The notes: a model not told the origin generated them from the letters alone. A stretch of 27,038 nt of DNA from Minisyncoccus sp041663305 (GCA_041663305.1 JBAYMT010000012.1:1-27038), one strand, 5' to 3'. Positions 16,201-22,743 are shown, counted from the stretch's first letter. A program made the numbers and translations.

Positions 16201-18700
16201 TAATACAGCTACGTTTACAATTACTGCGACTGATGCCGCGGCTCCATTTGTTGCTTCTAAAAAATATTTAGATCAAAATGGCGATGGACATGTTGATCAA
16301 GTGGAATTAACTTTAACAGAAAATCAAGTAACTTGTACCGCCGAACCAGTCGACTTTGCTTATGTAGCTAATGATATTACAAATTCAGCAATGGCAGGCC
16401 CTCTTGCTGCTATTGCATGTGCGACAAATAAGGTTACTTTAACCCTTGGAGTAGTGGGCGATGCAAATATAACCAGCCACACAACTGCTCCGACTATTGC
16501 TTACTTAGACGATGCCGGCAGAGAAATATCAGATGCTGGCGGTTACCAATTAGCAACATTTATAGCAGGAAATTTAGCTGATGGCGCCGGTCCGGTTATT
16601 ACAGCGGTTCGTGAATTTGATGTAGATGGCGATGGAAAAGTAGACGAAACAATGCTGACATATTCGGAAAGCATTGATGACAGCAATTTAGTTGCCAGTG
16701 ATTACACAATCGGTGGAACTGCGGCAGACACAAAACTTGATACTACCTCTACTAACACCGTTGATACAAATACAGCGGATGACGCAGTCATTACTATTTC
16801 GGTAGCCGCGGGAGTAACTGGTACAGAAAAGAAAGCAGTTGCTTACACAGCGGGAACTACTACTGATCTTGCTGGCGCTAATCTAGCGCCGAGTCAGACA
16901 TTTCTTGCTGCCGACGCAACTGATAGCGCGAAACCGATTATCACGGCAGTTCGTGAATTTGATGTAGATGGCGATGGAAAAGTAGACGAAACAATGCTGA
17001 CCTTCTCGGAAAGCATTAGCGATGCCAGTGTTGTAGCTGCTGATTATACAATCGGTGGAACTGCGGCAGACACAAAACTTGCTACTACTTCCACTAATGC
17101 CATTGATACAAATACAGCGGATGATGCAGTCATTACTATTTCGGTAGCCGCGGGAGTAACTGGTACAGAAAAGAAAGCAGTTGTTTACACAGCTGGAACA
17201 ACAGCTGACCTTAATACCAATACTGCAATAACTCAAACATTTGCTTCGGGTGGTGTGACTGATAGCGCGAAACCGATTATCACGGCAGTTCGCGAATTTG
17301 ATGTGAACGGCGATGCAAAAGTGGATGAAACAATGCTGACCTTCTCGGAAAGCATTAGCGATGCCAGTGTTGTAGCTGCTGATTATACAATTGGTGGTAC
17401 TGCAGCAGACACAAAACTTGATGCTGCTGCTACTAACGGTGTTGATACTCTTGTAGCAAACGATGCAGTCATTACTATTTCTGTAGCCGCGGGAGTAACT
17501 GGCACAGAAAAAAAAGCAGTTGTCTACACCGCCGGGACTACAGCTGATGTTAATACTAATACAGCAATCACTCAGATATTTGCTGCCTTGGGTGTAACCG
17601 ATAGCGCGGCACCGATTCCTTTAACCGCTTCTTTAGACAAAGCTATTTCCAATAATAATTTGCAAAATGGTTCAGTGATAAGCATTACTTTTTCTGAAGA
17701 AGTTACTCCTCTGGCTGTAGCGGATGGTCAGTGGAAATTCTCAAGAAATGGCTTTGAGGCTGTAGCAGCAGCAAATTGGCCTGATGGTTCAATAATTGCT
17801 TATGGTAGTGGAGCAACGAATGATATAGTGACAATGACTTTGACAGGCGCAACGACAGGCACAGCTTGGATGAATGGCGCTAAACTTAATCTTAATGCTG
17901 ATAATACAGCTAGCATTACTGATGCAACTGGAAACCAAGCAGATAGAAAGGCAACAGATATTGTAATTGCCGGATTAAATGGTCCAATGGTTGATTTTGT
18001 AGGTGTAAATGCTATAACTTCATCTTCAGCTACTATTACCTGGACAACAGGAGTCAATACAACACTTAATAGGGTTTATTATGATACTAAGGCAAATTAT
18101 GACGCAGATCATAGTTTAGATTTAGTAAGCACTACTGGAACACCGGGCAATGGAACTAGAAATCATAGTATTGATTTAAGCGCTCTTACCGCTGGCACAG
18201 TTTATTATTTCCAAGCTTGTTCTACTGATGCTTCGGAAAACTGCAGTGGCGGTCAATTTACAACATCTTCAGCTCAAGGAGCTGGCACATTGACTATTGA
18301 TGGTATAAACATAAACCCTGACAAGTCATACGCTATTAATGATAATAATTTTGATCATGGCTGGGAGTGGTATATAAGTTTGACCATTCCAACAACTGAT
18401 CCGAATGTTAGATTAAAATTTAGCGACTTTGCGGGTACGGTTGGTTCTATTCCGGCTACGGGAAATAATATCAGGTATTATTCTGCCGATGATACTAATG
18501 GCCACACTACCGAAGGAACAGCGATAAATGTTGCCACTGTTAATACTTATCCGGGCGATTACCTAATCTTCAATGCTGGCAGTGATCAGCAGGCAGATAT
18601 GCCTGGTTATCAGGTTGTGGTGAGAGCCCAAGTAAAGGTTCCAGTGGCTGCGACAGGCGGGTCTTATGCAGGTCAATTCAAAGTTGAAGCAACTCATTAG
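13289..18700 (+). CDS. Giant secreted surface protein of about 12 calcium-loop Ig-like modules
   Basis: 1803 residues. The signal peptide is KKIFSLVIGVAMVISMF...SMA-Q (cleavage near 31). Residues 32-160 form an FN3-like head. About twelve modules of roughly 110-120 residues follow, each with a [TVA][F/Y/M/L]SE-type strand. Around ten of these are preceded by a DxDxNGxxD-type loop (DLNGNGKID, DLDGNGTVD, DVDGDGKVD), as in calcium-binding dockerin-like loops. An FN3 domain (about 1565-1665, SSSATITWTTG ... TAGTVYYFQAC) and a novel C-terminal domain end the protein. No LPXTG, SLH motif or C-terminal anchor was seen. It is rich in Ala/Thr/Asp and poor in Lys. Modules 9-11 are a recent tandem triplication. 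It is probably an S-layer-like or fibre protein. There is no Shine-Dalgarno site. Confidence 0.88.
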   Translation: MSIKIKKIFSLVIGVAMVISMFSPFSLSMAQSNSAGGELTNATIHGAAGMQYVGSSSTAAHRTVAWTRTAYTGAVNVYYARESVNPGYCTAPDPATQGGWTIANGVGIVTSSYEMPAGTIAGLTDGTDYCLLIRSGSDTTPWAVTDQFEVDNTVPTISTRQTQDLNGNGKIDAIKITMSDEILDSTITIGNFATSHAEGLDATYNGTIGGVTFVNGVATGATADDTIFYLKLSEHGASDTETLPTLTYTAGTLTDLADNPLATTGAVAATDLAKPVITNAQWLDATADGNIDRVTLTFSEQVDVADGNAGDGLDSIVISDGASVTIDVADYVRTDQTTLTLNFTGDPITGTSITGLTIVYSDAGANTITDNAAGTPNEVLNGDVPEAYTDGALPVFLSSTTADLDGNGTVDQVTIVYSEAVSIVDAAGGAFDGVTFGDSCVAAAADYSSVSTTTSVVALTGCTAGDTSITADPTYASAAGAIIDLSGALNEMANAETVTGTDDAAPAILSSTGLDSDSNGKTDSYTITFSENLVDKGAAAANANFTARNATTLAGITIDTVGIGLTAGGAANKATLNLNNADTDNYTGIIEFSYNSSLGGAKIEDALLNTSDQTNVALSDDVLPVLLSSRGGNIGGNADVLNFAGEILDFAFSEPMNATAPTIVELEGGLTFANGAVDGTNLGGGGANTVTQVTTTIAGDTYRVTRVDTDSTNPITPGTDTVQVTLGTNIKDATGNIANTVPAAVTVAVADIAPPTFTSRETQDLDVNGKIDAIKITMNENIVDSTITIANFTTDHVGGVDATYNDTIGGIVFVNGVATGATADDAIFYVKIGEADLATFDTDATPTLTYTAGTLADSSNNLTVTDAAATTDKAAAVAISAVYKDATPDGQVDSVDITFSESVTLTAYADGEWSVPTPGTVIALADETAGAVTAADVITLTAAGAADKTGGGTDPQITYTAGTNVNDGLGNNTATFTITATDAAAPFVASKKYLDQNGDGHVDQVELTLTENQVTCTAEPVDFAYVANDITNSAMAGPLAAIACATNKVTLTLGVVGDANITSHTTAPTIAYLDDAGREISDAGGYQLATFIAGNLADGAGPVITAVREFDVDGDGKVDETMLTYSESIDDSNLVASDYTIGGTAADTKLDTTSTNTVDTNTADDAVITISVAAGVTGTEKKAVAYTAGTTTDLAGANLAPSQTFLAADATDSAKPIITAVREFDVDGDGKVDETMLTFSESISDASVVAADYTIGGTAADTKLATTSTNAIDTNTADDAVITISVAAGVTGTEKKAVVYTAGTTADLNTNTAITQTFASGGVTDSAKPIITAVREFDVNGDAKVDETMLTFSESISDASVVAADYTIGGTAADTKLDAAATNGVDTLVANDAVITISVAAGVTGTEKKAVVYTAGTTADVNTNTAITQIFAALGVTDSAAPIPLTASLDKAISNNNLQNGSVISITFSEEVTPLAVADGQWKFSRNGFEAVAAANWPDGSIIAYGSGATNDIVTMTLTGATTGTAWMNGAKLNLNADNTASITDATGNQADRKATDIVIAGLNGPMVDFVGVNAITSSSATITWTTGVNTTLNRVYYDTKANYDADHSLDLVSTTGTPGNGTRNHSIDLSALTAGTVYYFQACSTDASENCSGGQFTTSSAQGAGTLTIDGININPDKSYAINDNNFDHGWEWYISLTIPTTDPNVRLKFSDFAGTVGSIPATGNNIRYYSADDTNGHTTEGTAINVATVNTYPGDYLIFNAGSDQQADMPGYQVVVRAQVKVPVAATGGSYAGQFKVEATH
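16592..17611 (+). repeat. Three tandem near-identical Ig-like modules (342, 339, 339 bp)
   Basis: Units start at 16592, 16934 and 17273, each with P-[IV]-ITAVREFDV followed by a D-x-[DN]-G-D-x-KVD loop. Long blocks are identical in DNA, for example around the KVDETMLT codons and the VAAGVTGTEKKAV codons. This is recent duplication within the gene and a site of possible slippage or assembly collapse. Confidence 0.92.
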
Positions 18701-18720
18701 TAATTCGTAAAGATTTAAAT

Positions 18721-18746
18721 GAGGGAGCGGAATAATCCACTCCCTC
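18721..18746 (+). terminator. Strong hairpin after the giant surface protein
   Basis: GAGGGAG-c-GGA-ATAA-TCC-a-CTCCCTC: two stems of 7 and 3 bp with one mismatch. It starts 21 nt past the stop. The sequence after it (TAATCTT) has few T's, so it may act as a weak terminator or a 3'-end stabiliser letting some transcription into the next gene. Confidence 0.55.
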
Positions 18747-18780
18747 TAATCTTAAATTAAAAGCATAAAACCAAAAGATT

Positions 18781-19959
18781 ATGAAATTAAAATTATTCAT
18801 TATTTTCATCGCCTTGTTTCTGCATGTTGGAACAGTGTTAGCCGTGGAAACTGAGTGGCAAACATTGGATCCAAACATAAGCCCAGGAACGCTCCCCAAT
18901 GGAGTTGTAGTTGTGGCGCCTACATCTTCGGTTGCAACAGGAACTTATACTTCTCAGCGGACCGTTCAATTAACAGCAACTGGTTCTAATACTATTCGTT
19001 ATACATTAAATGGCTCTACTCCAGCTTGCCCAGCTACAGGAACGCTTTATGATGGCGCTTTTACCGTAAATGCTACGCAAACATTGAAAGCTATTGCCTG
19101 TTATCAAAGTGATAATTCAATTACTTCTGTGCAATCAACTTATACTTATACTTTTGCTTGCGCAACAGCCTCAATTGCAAATGGAACAGTTGCCGCATAT
19201 CCTACCTGCAGCGTTTCATGTAATTCAGGATACACATTAAGCGGAGGATCTTGCACTGCCAATTCAAGCGGTGCCAACATTGGTGGTGGCGGAGGCGGAG
19301 GTGGAGGTGGTAGCAGTTTTATACCGCTTACAACCCCAACTGGCGGTTTTTCTGTGAAAATAAACAATGATGAAGCAAGGACGCTAACAAGAACAGTAAC
19401 CTTGACACTAAATGGAGGGACAGATGCAAAAAACATGTCAATTGTTAATGGAGAAAACTTCGCAAATGCCAGTCAAGAAACCTACGCTACAAGCAAGCAA
19501 TGGACGCTTACGGAAGGAGAGGGAATGAAAAAGGTTTGTGTAAAATTTTATAATCAAAGTGGATATTATACATCCGCAGTGTGTGATGAAATTGCCCTCG
19601 GAGCTAATACCATTATTCCAACTGCAGGCATTAATACTAATCAAAATTCTCAAGCAAACAACACCAACCAATCCAAGCACATTGCAGCAATTGACGCTTT
19701 GTTATATTTTAAATACGGAGACGTAAATCCAAAAATAAGACAATTGCAATTGGAATTGAAAAAAGCCGGATTTTTGGCACAATCAATTCCGCTGAGTAAT
19801 CGTTATGGGGAGGCGACTAGAGAAGCTGTTAGAAAGTATCAGGAAAGCCTAACTAATAGTACAAGCCAAATAACCAATCCTTTAAGCTCCATGAGCAGGG
19901 AAGAGTTATTAAGGATATTGATTCAATTAATAATTCAAAAGTTCGGAAAACTTTTTTAA
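18781..19959 (+). CDS. Secreted multidomain protein with C-terminal peptidoglycan-binding domain
   Basis: 392 residues. Signal peptide 1-21 (IFIALFLHVGTVLA-V). About 40-120: a chitobiase C-terminal-like Ig domain (APTSSVATGTYTSQ, IRYTLNGSTP, QTLKAIACYQ). About 122-160: a Cys-rich segment CSVSCNSGYTLSGGSC. Then a poly-Gly hinge of ten Gly (about 168-178), a further beta-rich module (about 185-280), an Asn/Gln-rich linker, and a peptidoglycan-binding_1-like domain (about 306-360: YGDVNPKIRQLQLELKKAG, YGEATREAVRKYQ). It probably tethers to the wall and displays beta modules. It follows the giant surface protein by 80 nt, so the two may form the cell envelope surface together. No hydrolase domain is visible. 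Confidence 0.85.
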   Translation: MKLKLFIIFIALFLHVGTVLAVETEWQTLDPNISPGTLPNGVVVVAPTSSVATGTYTSQRTVQLTATGSNTIRYTLNGSTPACPATGTLYDGAFTVNATQTLKAIACYQSDNSITSVQSTYTYTFACATASIANGTVAAYPTCSVSCNSGYTLSGGSCTANSSGANIGGGGGGGGGGSSFIPLTTPTGGFSVKINNDEARTLTRTVTLTLNGGTDAKNMSIVNGENFANASQETYATSKQWTLTEGEGMKKVCVKFYNQSGYYTSAVCDEIALGANTIIPTAGINTNQNSQANNTNQSKHIAAIDALLYFKYGDVNPKIRQLQLELKKAGFLAQSIPLSNRYGEATREAVRKYQESLTNSTSQITNPLSSMSREELLRILIQLIIQKFGKLF

Positions 19960-19970
19960 CAAACAAAAAC

Positions 19971-19998
19971 AAACAAGCAGATTTACCTCTGCTTGTTT
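19971..19998 (+). terminator. Long hairpin after the peptidoglycan-binding gene
   Basis: AAACAAGCAGA-TTTACC-TCTGCTTGTTT, an 11-bp perfect stem, starts 11 nt after the stop. It ends in TTT and is followed by GGCATAT, so the tract is short but the stem is strong. Confidence 0.75.
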
Positions 19999-20006
19999 GG
20001 CATATA

Positions 20007-20035
20007 AAAATACTCGCCTAAGGCGAGTTTTGCTT
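20007..20035 (-). terminator. Bidirectional terminator between convergent units
   Basis: ACTCGCC-TWA-GGCGAGT, a 7-bp stem with a 3-nt loop. On the minus strand it is followed by ATTTTTATA and ends the tiny membrane-gene cluster, overlapping the stop of the 43-residue ORF. On the plus strand it is followed by TTTGCTTTTT and can back up the hairpin at 19971. Confidence 0.75.
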
Positions 20036-20149
20036 TTTAAACCATTTTCTGTTTATTACCACAAAGGGCAAATAAACAACTAAAAGAACAATAAGCCCTA
20101 TCTTAAAAAGCAACCAGAAATGTTCCATTTCTGCGGGTGTCGGAATCAT
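20018..20149 (-). CDS. Possible 43-residue single-span membrane protein
   Basis: Open on the minus strand from ATG at 20149 to TAG at 20018: MIPTPAEMEHFWLLF, a hydrophobic span (KIGLIVLLVVYLPFVVI), then a basic tail NRKWFKKQNSP. This matches a short membrane protein with the tail in the cytoplasm by the positive-inside rule. A weak GAG precedes the ATG. The segment just upstream folds into TCAAGCT...AGCTTGA, which would cover that GAG. It lies with three similar tiny membrane genes. It is below the usual gene-length cut-off; coding is plausible, not proven. Confidence 0.45.
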   Translation of the reverse strand: MIPTPAEMEHFWLLFKIGLIVLLVVYLPFVVINRKWFKKQNSP

Positions 20150-20191
20150 ATCTCAAGCTTATGATAATGAGCTTGAAATGTCAAAATCTCC

Positions 20192-20213
20192 AAAAAAAAG
20201 ACTGCGTTGCAGT
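20192..20213 (-). terminator. Terminator of the 65-residue membrane protein gene
   Basis: On the minus strand ACTGC-AAC-GCAGT then C and eight T's, directly after the TAA stop. Confidence 0.8.
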
Positions 20214-20411
20214 TTATTTTGTTCCTATTTTCAAATGGTATATAATCACAACAGTCAATGCGCAGTATACGGCAGTTAAAACCATCGTTGCGGGCTCAAA
20301 CTGATAAATCAAAACAGTTCCCTTGTATCCAAAAAAATCAACGAAGGCTTTCCATATCGTATACCATCCTGCAGTAATTAGAACGAATACAACGATTTTC
20401 ATTTTTTCCAT
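20214..20411 (-). CDS. Small two-span membrane protein of unknown function
   Basis: 65 residues from the ATG at 20411. Two hydrophobic spans: about 5-23 (IVVFVLITAGWYTIW) and about 43-61 (MVLTAVYCALTVVIIYH), joined by a loop FGYKGTVLIYQFEPA. An earlier TTG at 20423 and an ATG at 20414 are in frame. The TTG overlaps the Shine-Dalgarno run TTGGAGAA, and the ATG at 20411 sits 6 nt after GGAG. It has its own promoter (20447-20475) and terminator. No family recognised. Confidence 0.65.
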   Translation of the reverse strand: MEKMKIVVFVLITAGWYTIWKAFVDFFGYKGTVLIYQFEPATMVLTAVYCALTVVIIYHLKIGTK

Positions 20412-20446
20412 CATTTTCTCCAAACAACACTCAAGGTGCTTTTTAA

Positions 20447-20475
20447 AATGTAAGTCATTTTCAAAACTTTGTCAA
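20447..20475 (-). promoter_or_regulatory. Promoter of the 65-residue membrane protein gene, fused to an upstream T tract
   Basis: On the minus strand TTGACA (20470-20475), a 17-nt spacer, TACATT (20447-20452). The TT of TTGACA is the end of the T tract of the preceding terminator (TTTTTTTTTGACA), so terminator and promoter are joined without a gap. Confidence 0.6.
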
Positions 20476-20499
20476 AAAAAAAGACCGCTTTATTGCGGC
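20474..20499 (-). terminator. Terminator of the 67-residue membrane protein gene
   Basis: On the minus strand GCCGC-AATAAA-GCGGT (one G-U) then C and nine T's. The TAA stop is in the loop. Confidence 0.75.
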
Positions 20500-20693
20500 A
20501 GATCACACCTGGAAAGAGGTACATAAAAAAATCCTCTAAATATCTTTGTTCCTGCAAATACTGGAAGGCTCAATATCCAGCCTGCAAGCAGCGCAAGTAA
20601 AATTGAGTTAGTCAAAAGCAATACAATACATGCAACAGTTCCAGTAGTGGCTATTGCAAAAAGAATAATCAATAAAAATTTCCCAGCTACCAT
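20490..20693 (-). CDS. Small two-span membrane protein of unknown function
   Basis: 67 residues: MVAGKFLLIILFAIATTGTVACIVLLL... in short form, two hydrophobic spans (about 5-28 and 29-48, with NSILLALLAGWIL in the second), then a basic tail KIFRGFFYVPLSRCDLPQ. A textbook Shine-Dalgarno site AAAGGAG sits 6 nt before the ATG, unlike most genes here. It starts 46 nt after the 71-residue gene, with no promoter seen between, so the two are probably cotranscribed. Confidence 0.65.
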   Translation of the reverse strand: MVAGKFLLIILFAIATTGTVACIVLLLTNSILLALLAGWILSLPVFAGTKIFRGFFYVPLSRCDLPQ

Positions 20694-20739
20694 TTTTTTC
20701 TCCTTTTAGGATTAACAAGAAATTAAAATATTCGATATA

Positions 20740-20955
20740 TTAACTATTCGAAAATATTATTATATATTGGGTTTTTGGCGGAGGCTTCTTTTTTCTTCGC
20801 CCTTTTTTATTGAATATTAATAAGATATACGAAAAAATATTCCTTAAAAACAAATATATCCTTTTCACGAATAAATAACTATCGCGAAAGACTTCAACAA
20901 CCATTCCTAATGGTATTAAAAAAACTAATGCCAGTAGAATTAAAAAATCACTCAT
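20740..20955 (-). CDS. Small membrane protein with a basic cytoplasmic tail
   Basis: 71 residues. One or two hydrophobic spans: 4-20 (FLILLALVFLIPLGMVV) and about 32-48 (RIYLFLRNIFSYILLIF), then a very basic run NKKGRRKKKPPPK. The Shine-Dalgarno site AGAGGTG precedes the ATG by 5 nt. A consensus promoter lies at 20986-21013. It is the first gene of the minus-strand cluster. No family recognised. Confidence 0.65.
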   Translation of the reverse strand: MSDFLILLALVFLIPLGMVVEVFRDSYLFVKRIYLFLRNIFSYILLIFNKKGRRKKKPPPKTQYIIIFSNS

Positions 20956-20985
20956 TTTTTCACCTCTTTTTAAGGAGCCAAGTGT

Positions 20986-21013
20986 ATTATAATATAAAAT
21001 AATAATATGTCAA
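20986..21013 (-). promoter_or_regulatory. Consensus promoter of the tiny membrane-gene cluster
   Basis: On the minus strand TTGACA (21008-21013), a 16-nt spacer, TATAAT (20986-20991). Both boxes are perfect, one of the strongest promoters in the window, and divergent from the promoter at 21035. Confidence 0.75.
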
Positions 21014-21034
21014 TTTTTAAAGCAAGCTAAAAAA

Positions 21035-21062
21035 TTGACACCATCTGTGCAAGGTATATAGT
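21035..21062 (+). promoter_or_regulatory. Promoter of the helical-repeat gene, leaderless
   Basis: TTGACA (21035-21040), a 16-nt spacer, TATAGT (21057-21062). The ATG at 21068 lies at the predicted transcription start. Confidence 0.65.
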
Positions 21063-21067
21063 ACTTA

Positions 21068-21700
21068 ATGGTACATATTATGGAAGAAAAAATTTATGGG
21101 ATGTTACCCCTGTGCGGAGAAAAGAAATTTGAACGAATAGTTCCTTTTCTTGAAAAAATGGATTGGAGTTTTGATGGTCTTTTGGAATTATTTTCTAGCT
21201 CTCACAAGGCAATCAGAGCCTATGCGTTCAAGAAAATGCTAGAATTTGAGTTTCCGGACTTAAAAAAACTATTGCAAAAAAAATTAGTAGAAGAAGAAAG
21301 GAAACAAATCTTCGAAAAGATAGCTTCACTAGCAGAAACATTCGAAGAATATCATTTTCTATATTCGGAATGCAAAGATGAAGACGATCTTCGATCAATT
21401 GCATTCGAAAAGATGCTAACGCTGGCATTTTTCTATGAAGAATGGCTTTATATTTACCATATTGCTCCCCGGAGTTTTAAAGAATTCATAATGAAAAACT
21501 TGATTAGTCTTGCTGAAATATCACAGCTCTTTGACCTATATGGCATGTCAGATACCCTAAAAGAAAAAATCTTCGGAAAAATGGAAAAATGTGGACCATC
21601 GGTTGAATGGTTACGGATATATATCCAGACCACAGACCAGAGAATAGAGGAGTTAGCCTTTGAAAAAGCAAAGGAATATCTAAAAGGTGCAACGATATAG
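21068..21700 (+). CDS. Alpha-helical protein of six ~29-residue repeats, function unknown
   Basis: 210 residues, all predicted helical, charged, with no membrane span or signal. A repeat with the core [AI]F-x-K-[MIL] recurs with F near residues 54, 82, 113, 142 (Met), 169 and 198: spacings 28, 31, 29, 27 and 29. Each core is followed 8-12 residues on by an aromatic pair such as EEWLYIY, EEYHFLY or VEWLRIY. This looks like an alpha-solenoid scaffold for protein binding. The start is the leaderless ATG at 21068; another ATG at 21080 has no better signal. No known family recognised; it may be an unrecognised HEAT/SEL1-like repeat. Confidence 0.7.
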   Translation: MVHIMEEKIYGMLPLCGEKKFERIVPFLEKMDWSFDGLLELFSSSHKAIRAYAFKKMLEFEFPDLKKLLQKKLVEEERKQIFEKIASLAETFEEYHFLYSECKDEDDLRSIAFEKMLTLAFFYEEWLYIYHIAPRSFKEFIMKNLISLAEISQLFDLYGMSDTLKEKIFGKMEKCGPSVEWLRIYIQTTDQRIEELAFEKAKEYLKGATI

Positions 21701-21723
21701 TTTGCACACTTTTTATTTTTAAC

Positions 21724-22018
21724 CTCTGCTAATTACCAATTTCGTAATTTGCAAGAATTCGTCCCACGTGAGCGAAGCAATCTACGATACTGTGTTGAAA
21801 ACAGTAGCTTTAAGAAAGGGGTCGGTTATTCCCACTCTTTCCTCGGTCATTCCCTTAGAGAAGGGAATCTGTCCGTTTCCGCTAAAACTACAACAGACAC
21901 AACAAAATTTTCAAGTTTACGAAGTAAACTACCAAGCCCGAATTACTAATTACGAATCACTAGTTACTATATTTAAAGTGCCAGTTGCTAGTTACGAATT
22001 ACCAATAAATGTGATATA
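21724..22018. repeat. Composite intergenic repeat, copy 1
   Basis: This 326-nt gap has no convincing gene. It holds ATTACCAATT-like units (21731 on), a GAGCGAAGCAATCT motif (about 21771-21784) often seen in bacterial intergenic repeats, ATTCCC-N8-GGGAAT (21849-21868, 8-bp stem ATTCCCTT/AAGGGAAT), hairpin AGTTTAC-GAA-GTAAACT (21914-21930), a 10-nt spacer, and an array of ATTACTAATTAC-like units (21941-22010). Related parts recur at 24760-24909 and 26101-26215. Confidence 0.7.
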
Positions 22019-22020
22019 TT
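21992..22020 (+). promoter_or_regulatory. Promoter of the SanA-like gene, formed partly by the repeat array
   Basis: TTACGA (21992-21997), a 17-nt spacer, TATATT (22015-22020). The -35 is one of the array units. The ATG at 22027 lies at the predicted start site (leaderless). Confidence 0.45.
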
Positions 22021-22026
22021 TTGAAT

Positions 22027-22713
22027 ATGCTCATAATTATCGAAAAAATAAAAGCATTTATTAAAAAAACAGGAAAAATTATCCTAGTGTTCCTTTTGGT
22101 TTTATTGGCTATTATCGTTTGGGCTAATTATGCCGTCAGGAGCGAAAGTGATGGATATATTTATCAAGATATGGAAAAAATGGAAAGCGCCCAGGCAGCC
22201 CTTATTTTAGGAGCGTCAGTAAAGCCAAACAAAGAGATGAGTGACGTTTTTCGCGATAGAGTTGATACAGCTATCAAGCTCTATAATCAAAAAAAAGTTT
22301 CAAAAATAATCATAAGCGGAGATCATGGGAAAAAATATTATGATGAAGTTTCAGCAGCTAAAAAATACATATTGGAAAAAGGTATTCCGCCTGAAGATGT
22401 CTTCCTAGACCACGCAGGATTTGATACCTACGACAGTATCTATCGAGCAAAATATATCTTTAGAGCAAATTCAGTAATAATAGTTACACAAAATTTTCAT
22501 CTTCCCAGAGCTGTTTTTATAGCCCGCAAACTTGGGCTAAATGCAAAAGGAATGAGCTCTGACTTGCATAATTATTCGGGAATTCTCTTGATGAAAAATC
22601 GCGAGATATTTGCCAACGTGAAAGCTTACTTTGACATAACCTTGAATGAAAAACCACAATTTCTTGGTCTTCCGATCGATTTAAACGGAAACGGAACTAT
22701 AACTTGGGATTAA
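22027..22713 (+). CDS. SanA/YdcF-like DUF218 membrane protein
   Basis: 228 residues. One N-terminal membrane anchor (about 17-36, IILVFLLVLLAIIVWANYAV). Then the DUF218/SanA fold: ALILGASVKPN, DVFRDRVDTAIKLYN, KVSKIIISGDHG, YDEVSAAKKYILEKGIPPEDVFLD, GFDTYDSIYRAK and TQNFHLPRAVFIARKLG. This family includes SanA (vancomycin sensitivity) and ElyC and acts at the envelope, but the reaction is not firmly known. A TTG start at 22021 is in frame; the ATG at 22027 fits the promoter spacing better. DLNGNGTITW near the C-terminus resembles a calcium loop. Confidence 0.85.
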   Translation: MLIIIEKIKAFIKKTGKIILVFLLVLLAIIVWANYAVRSESDGYIYQDMEKMESAQAALILGASVKPNKEMSDVFRDRVDTAIKLYNQKKVSKIIISGDHGKKYYDEVSAAKKYILEKGIPPEDVFLDHAGFDTYDSIYRAKYIFRANSVIIVTQNFHLPRAVFIARKLGLNAKGMSSDLHNYSGILLMKNREIFANVKAYFDITLNEKPQFLGLPIDLNGNGTITWD

Positions 22714-22714
22714 T

Positions 22715-22743
22715 TTGGTTTTTTTTAAATCTATTGATATAAT
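22715..22743 (+). promoter_or_regulatory. Promoter of the coiled-coil gene, leaderless
   Basis: TTGGTT (22715-22720), a 17-nt spacer, perfect TATAAT (22738-22743). The ATG at 22751 is 7 nt downstream of the -10 box. Confidence 0.7.

Noticed and set aside
20018..20955. Type I toxin-antitoxin system for the tiny membrane proteins
   Set aside because: No antisense RNA promoter of good quality was found over these genes, so the label is not supported, though toxicity remains possible.
21941..22010. CRISPR array from the repeated ATTAC-type units
   Set aside because: Units are 8-11 bp, degenerate and without unique spacers; no cas gene is nearby.
21749..22064. Two plus-strand frames of 66 and 98 residues across the gap before the SanA-like gene
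   Set aside because: They are built from intergenic repeat units (ATTCCC, ATTACTAATTAC), have no ribosome-binding site or domain, and the second overlaps the SanA-like start.
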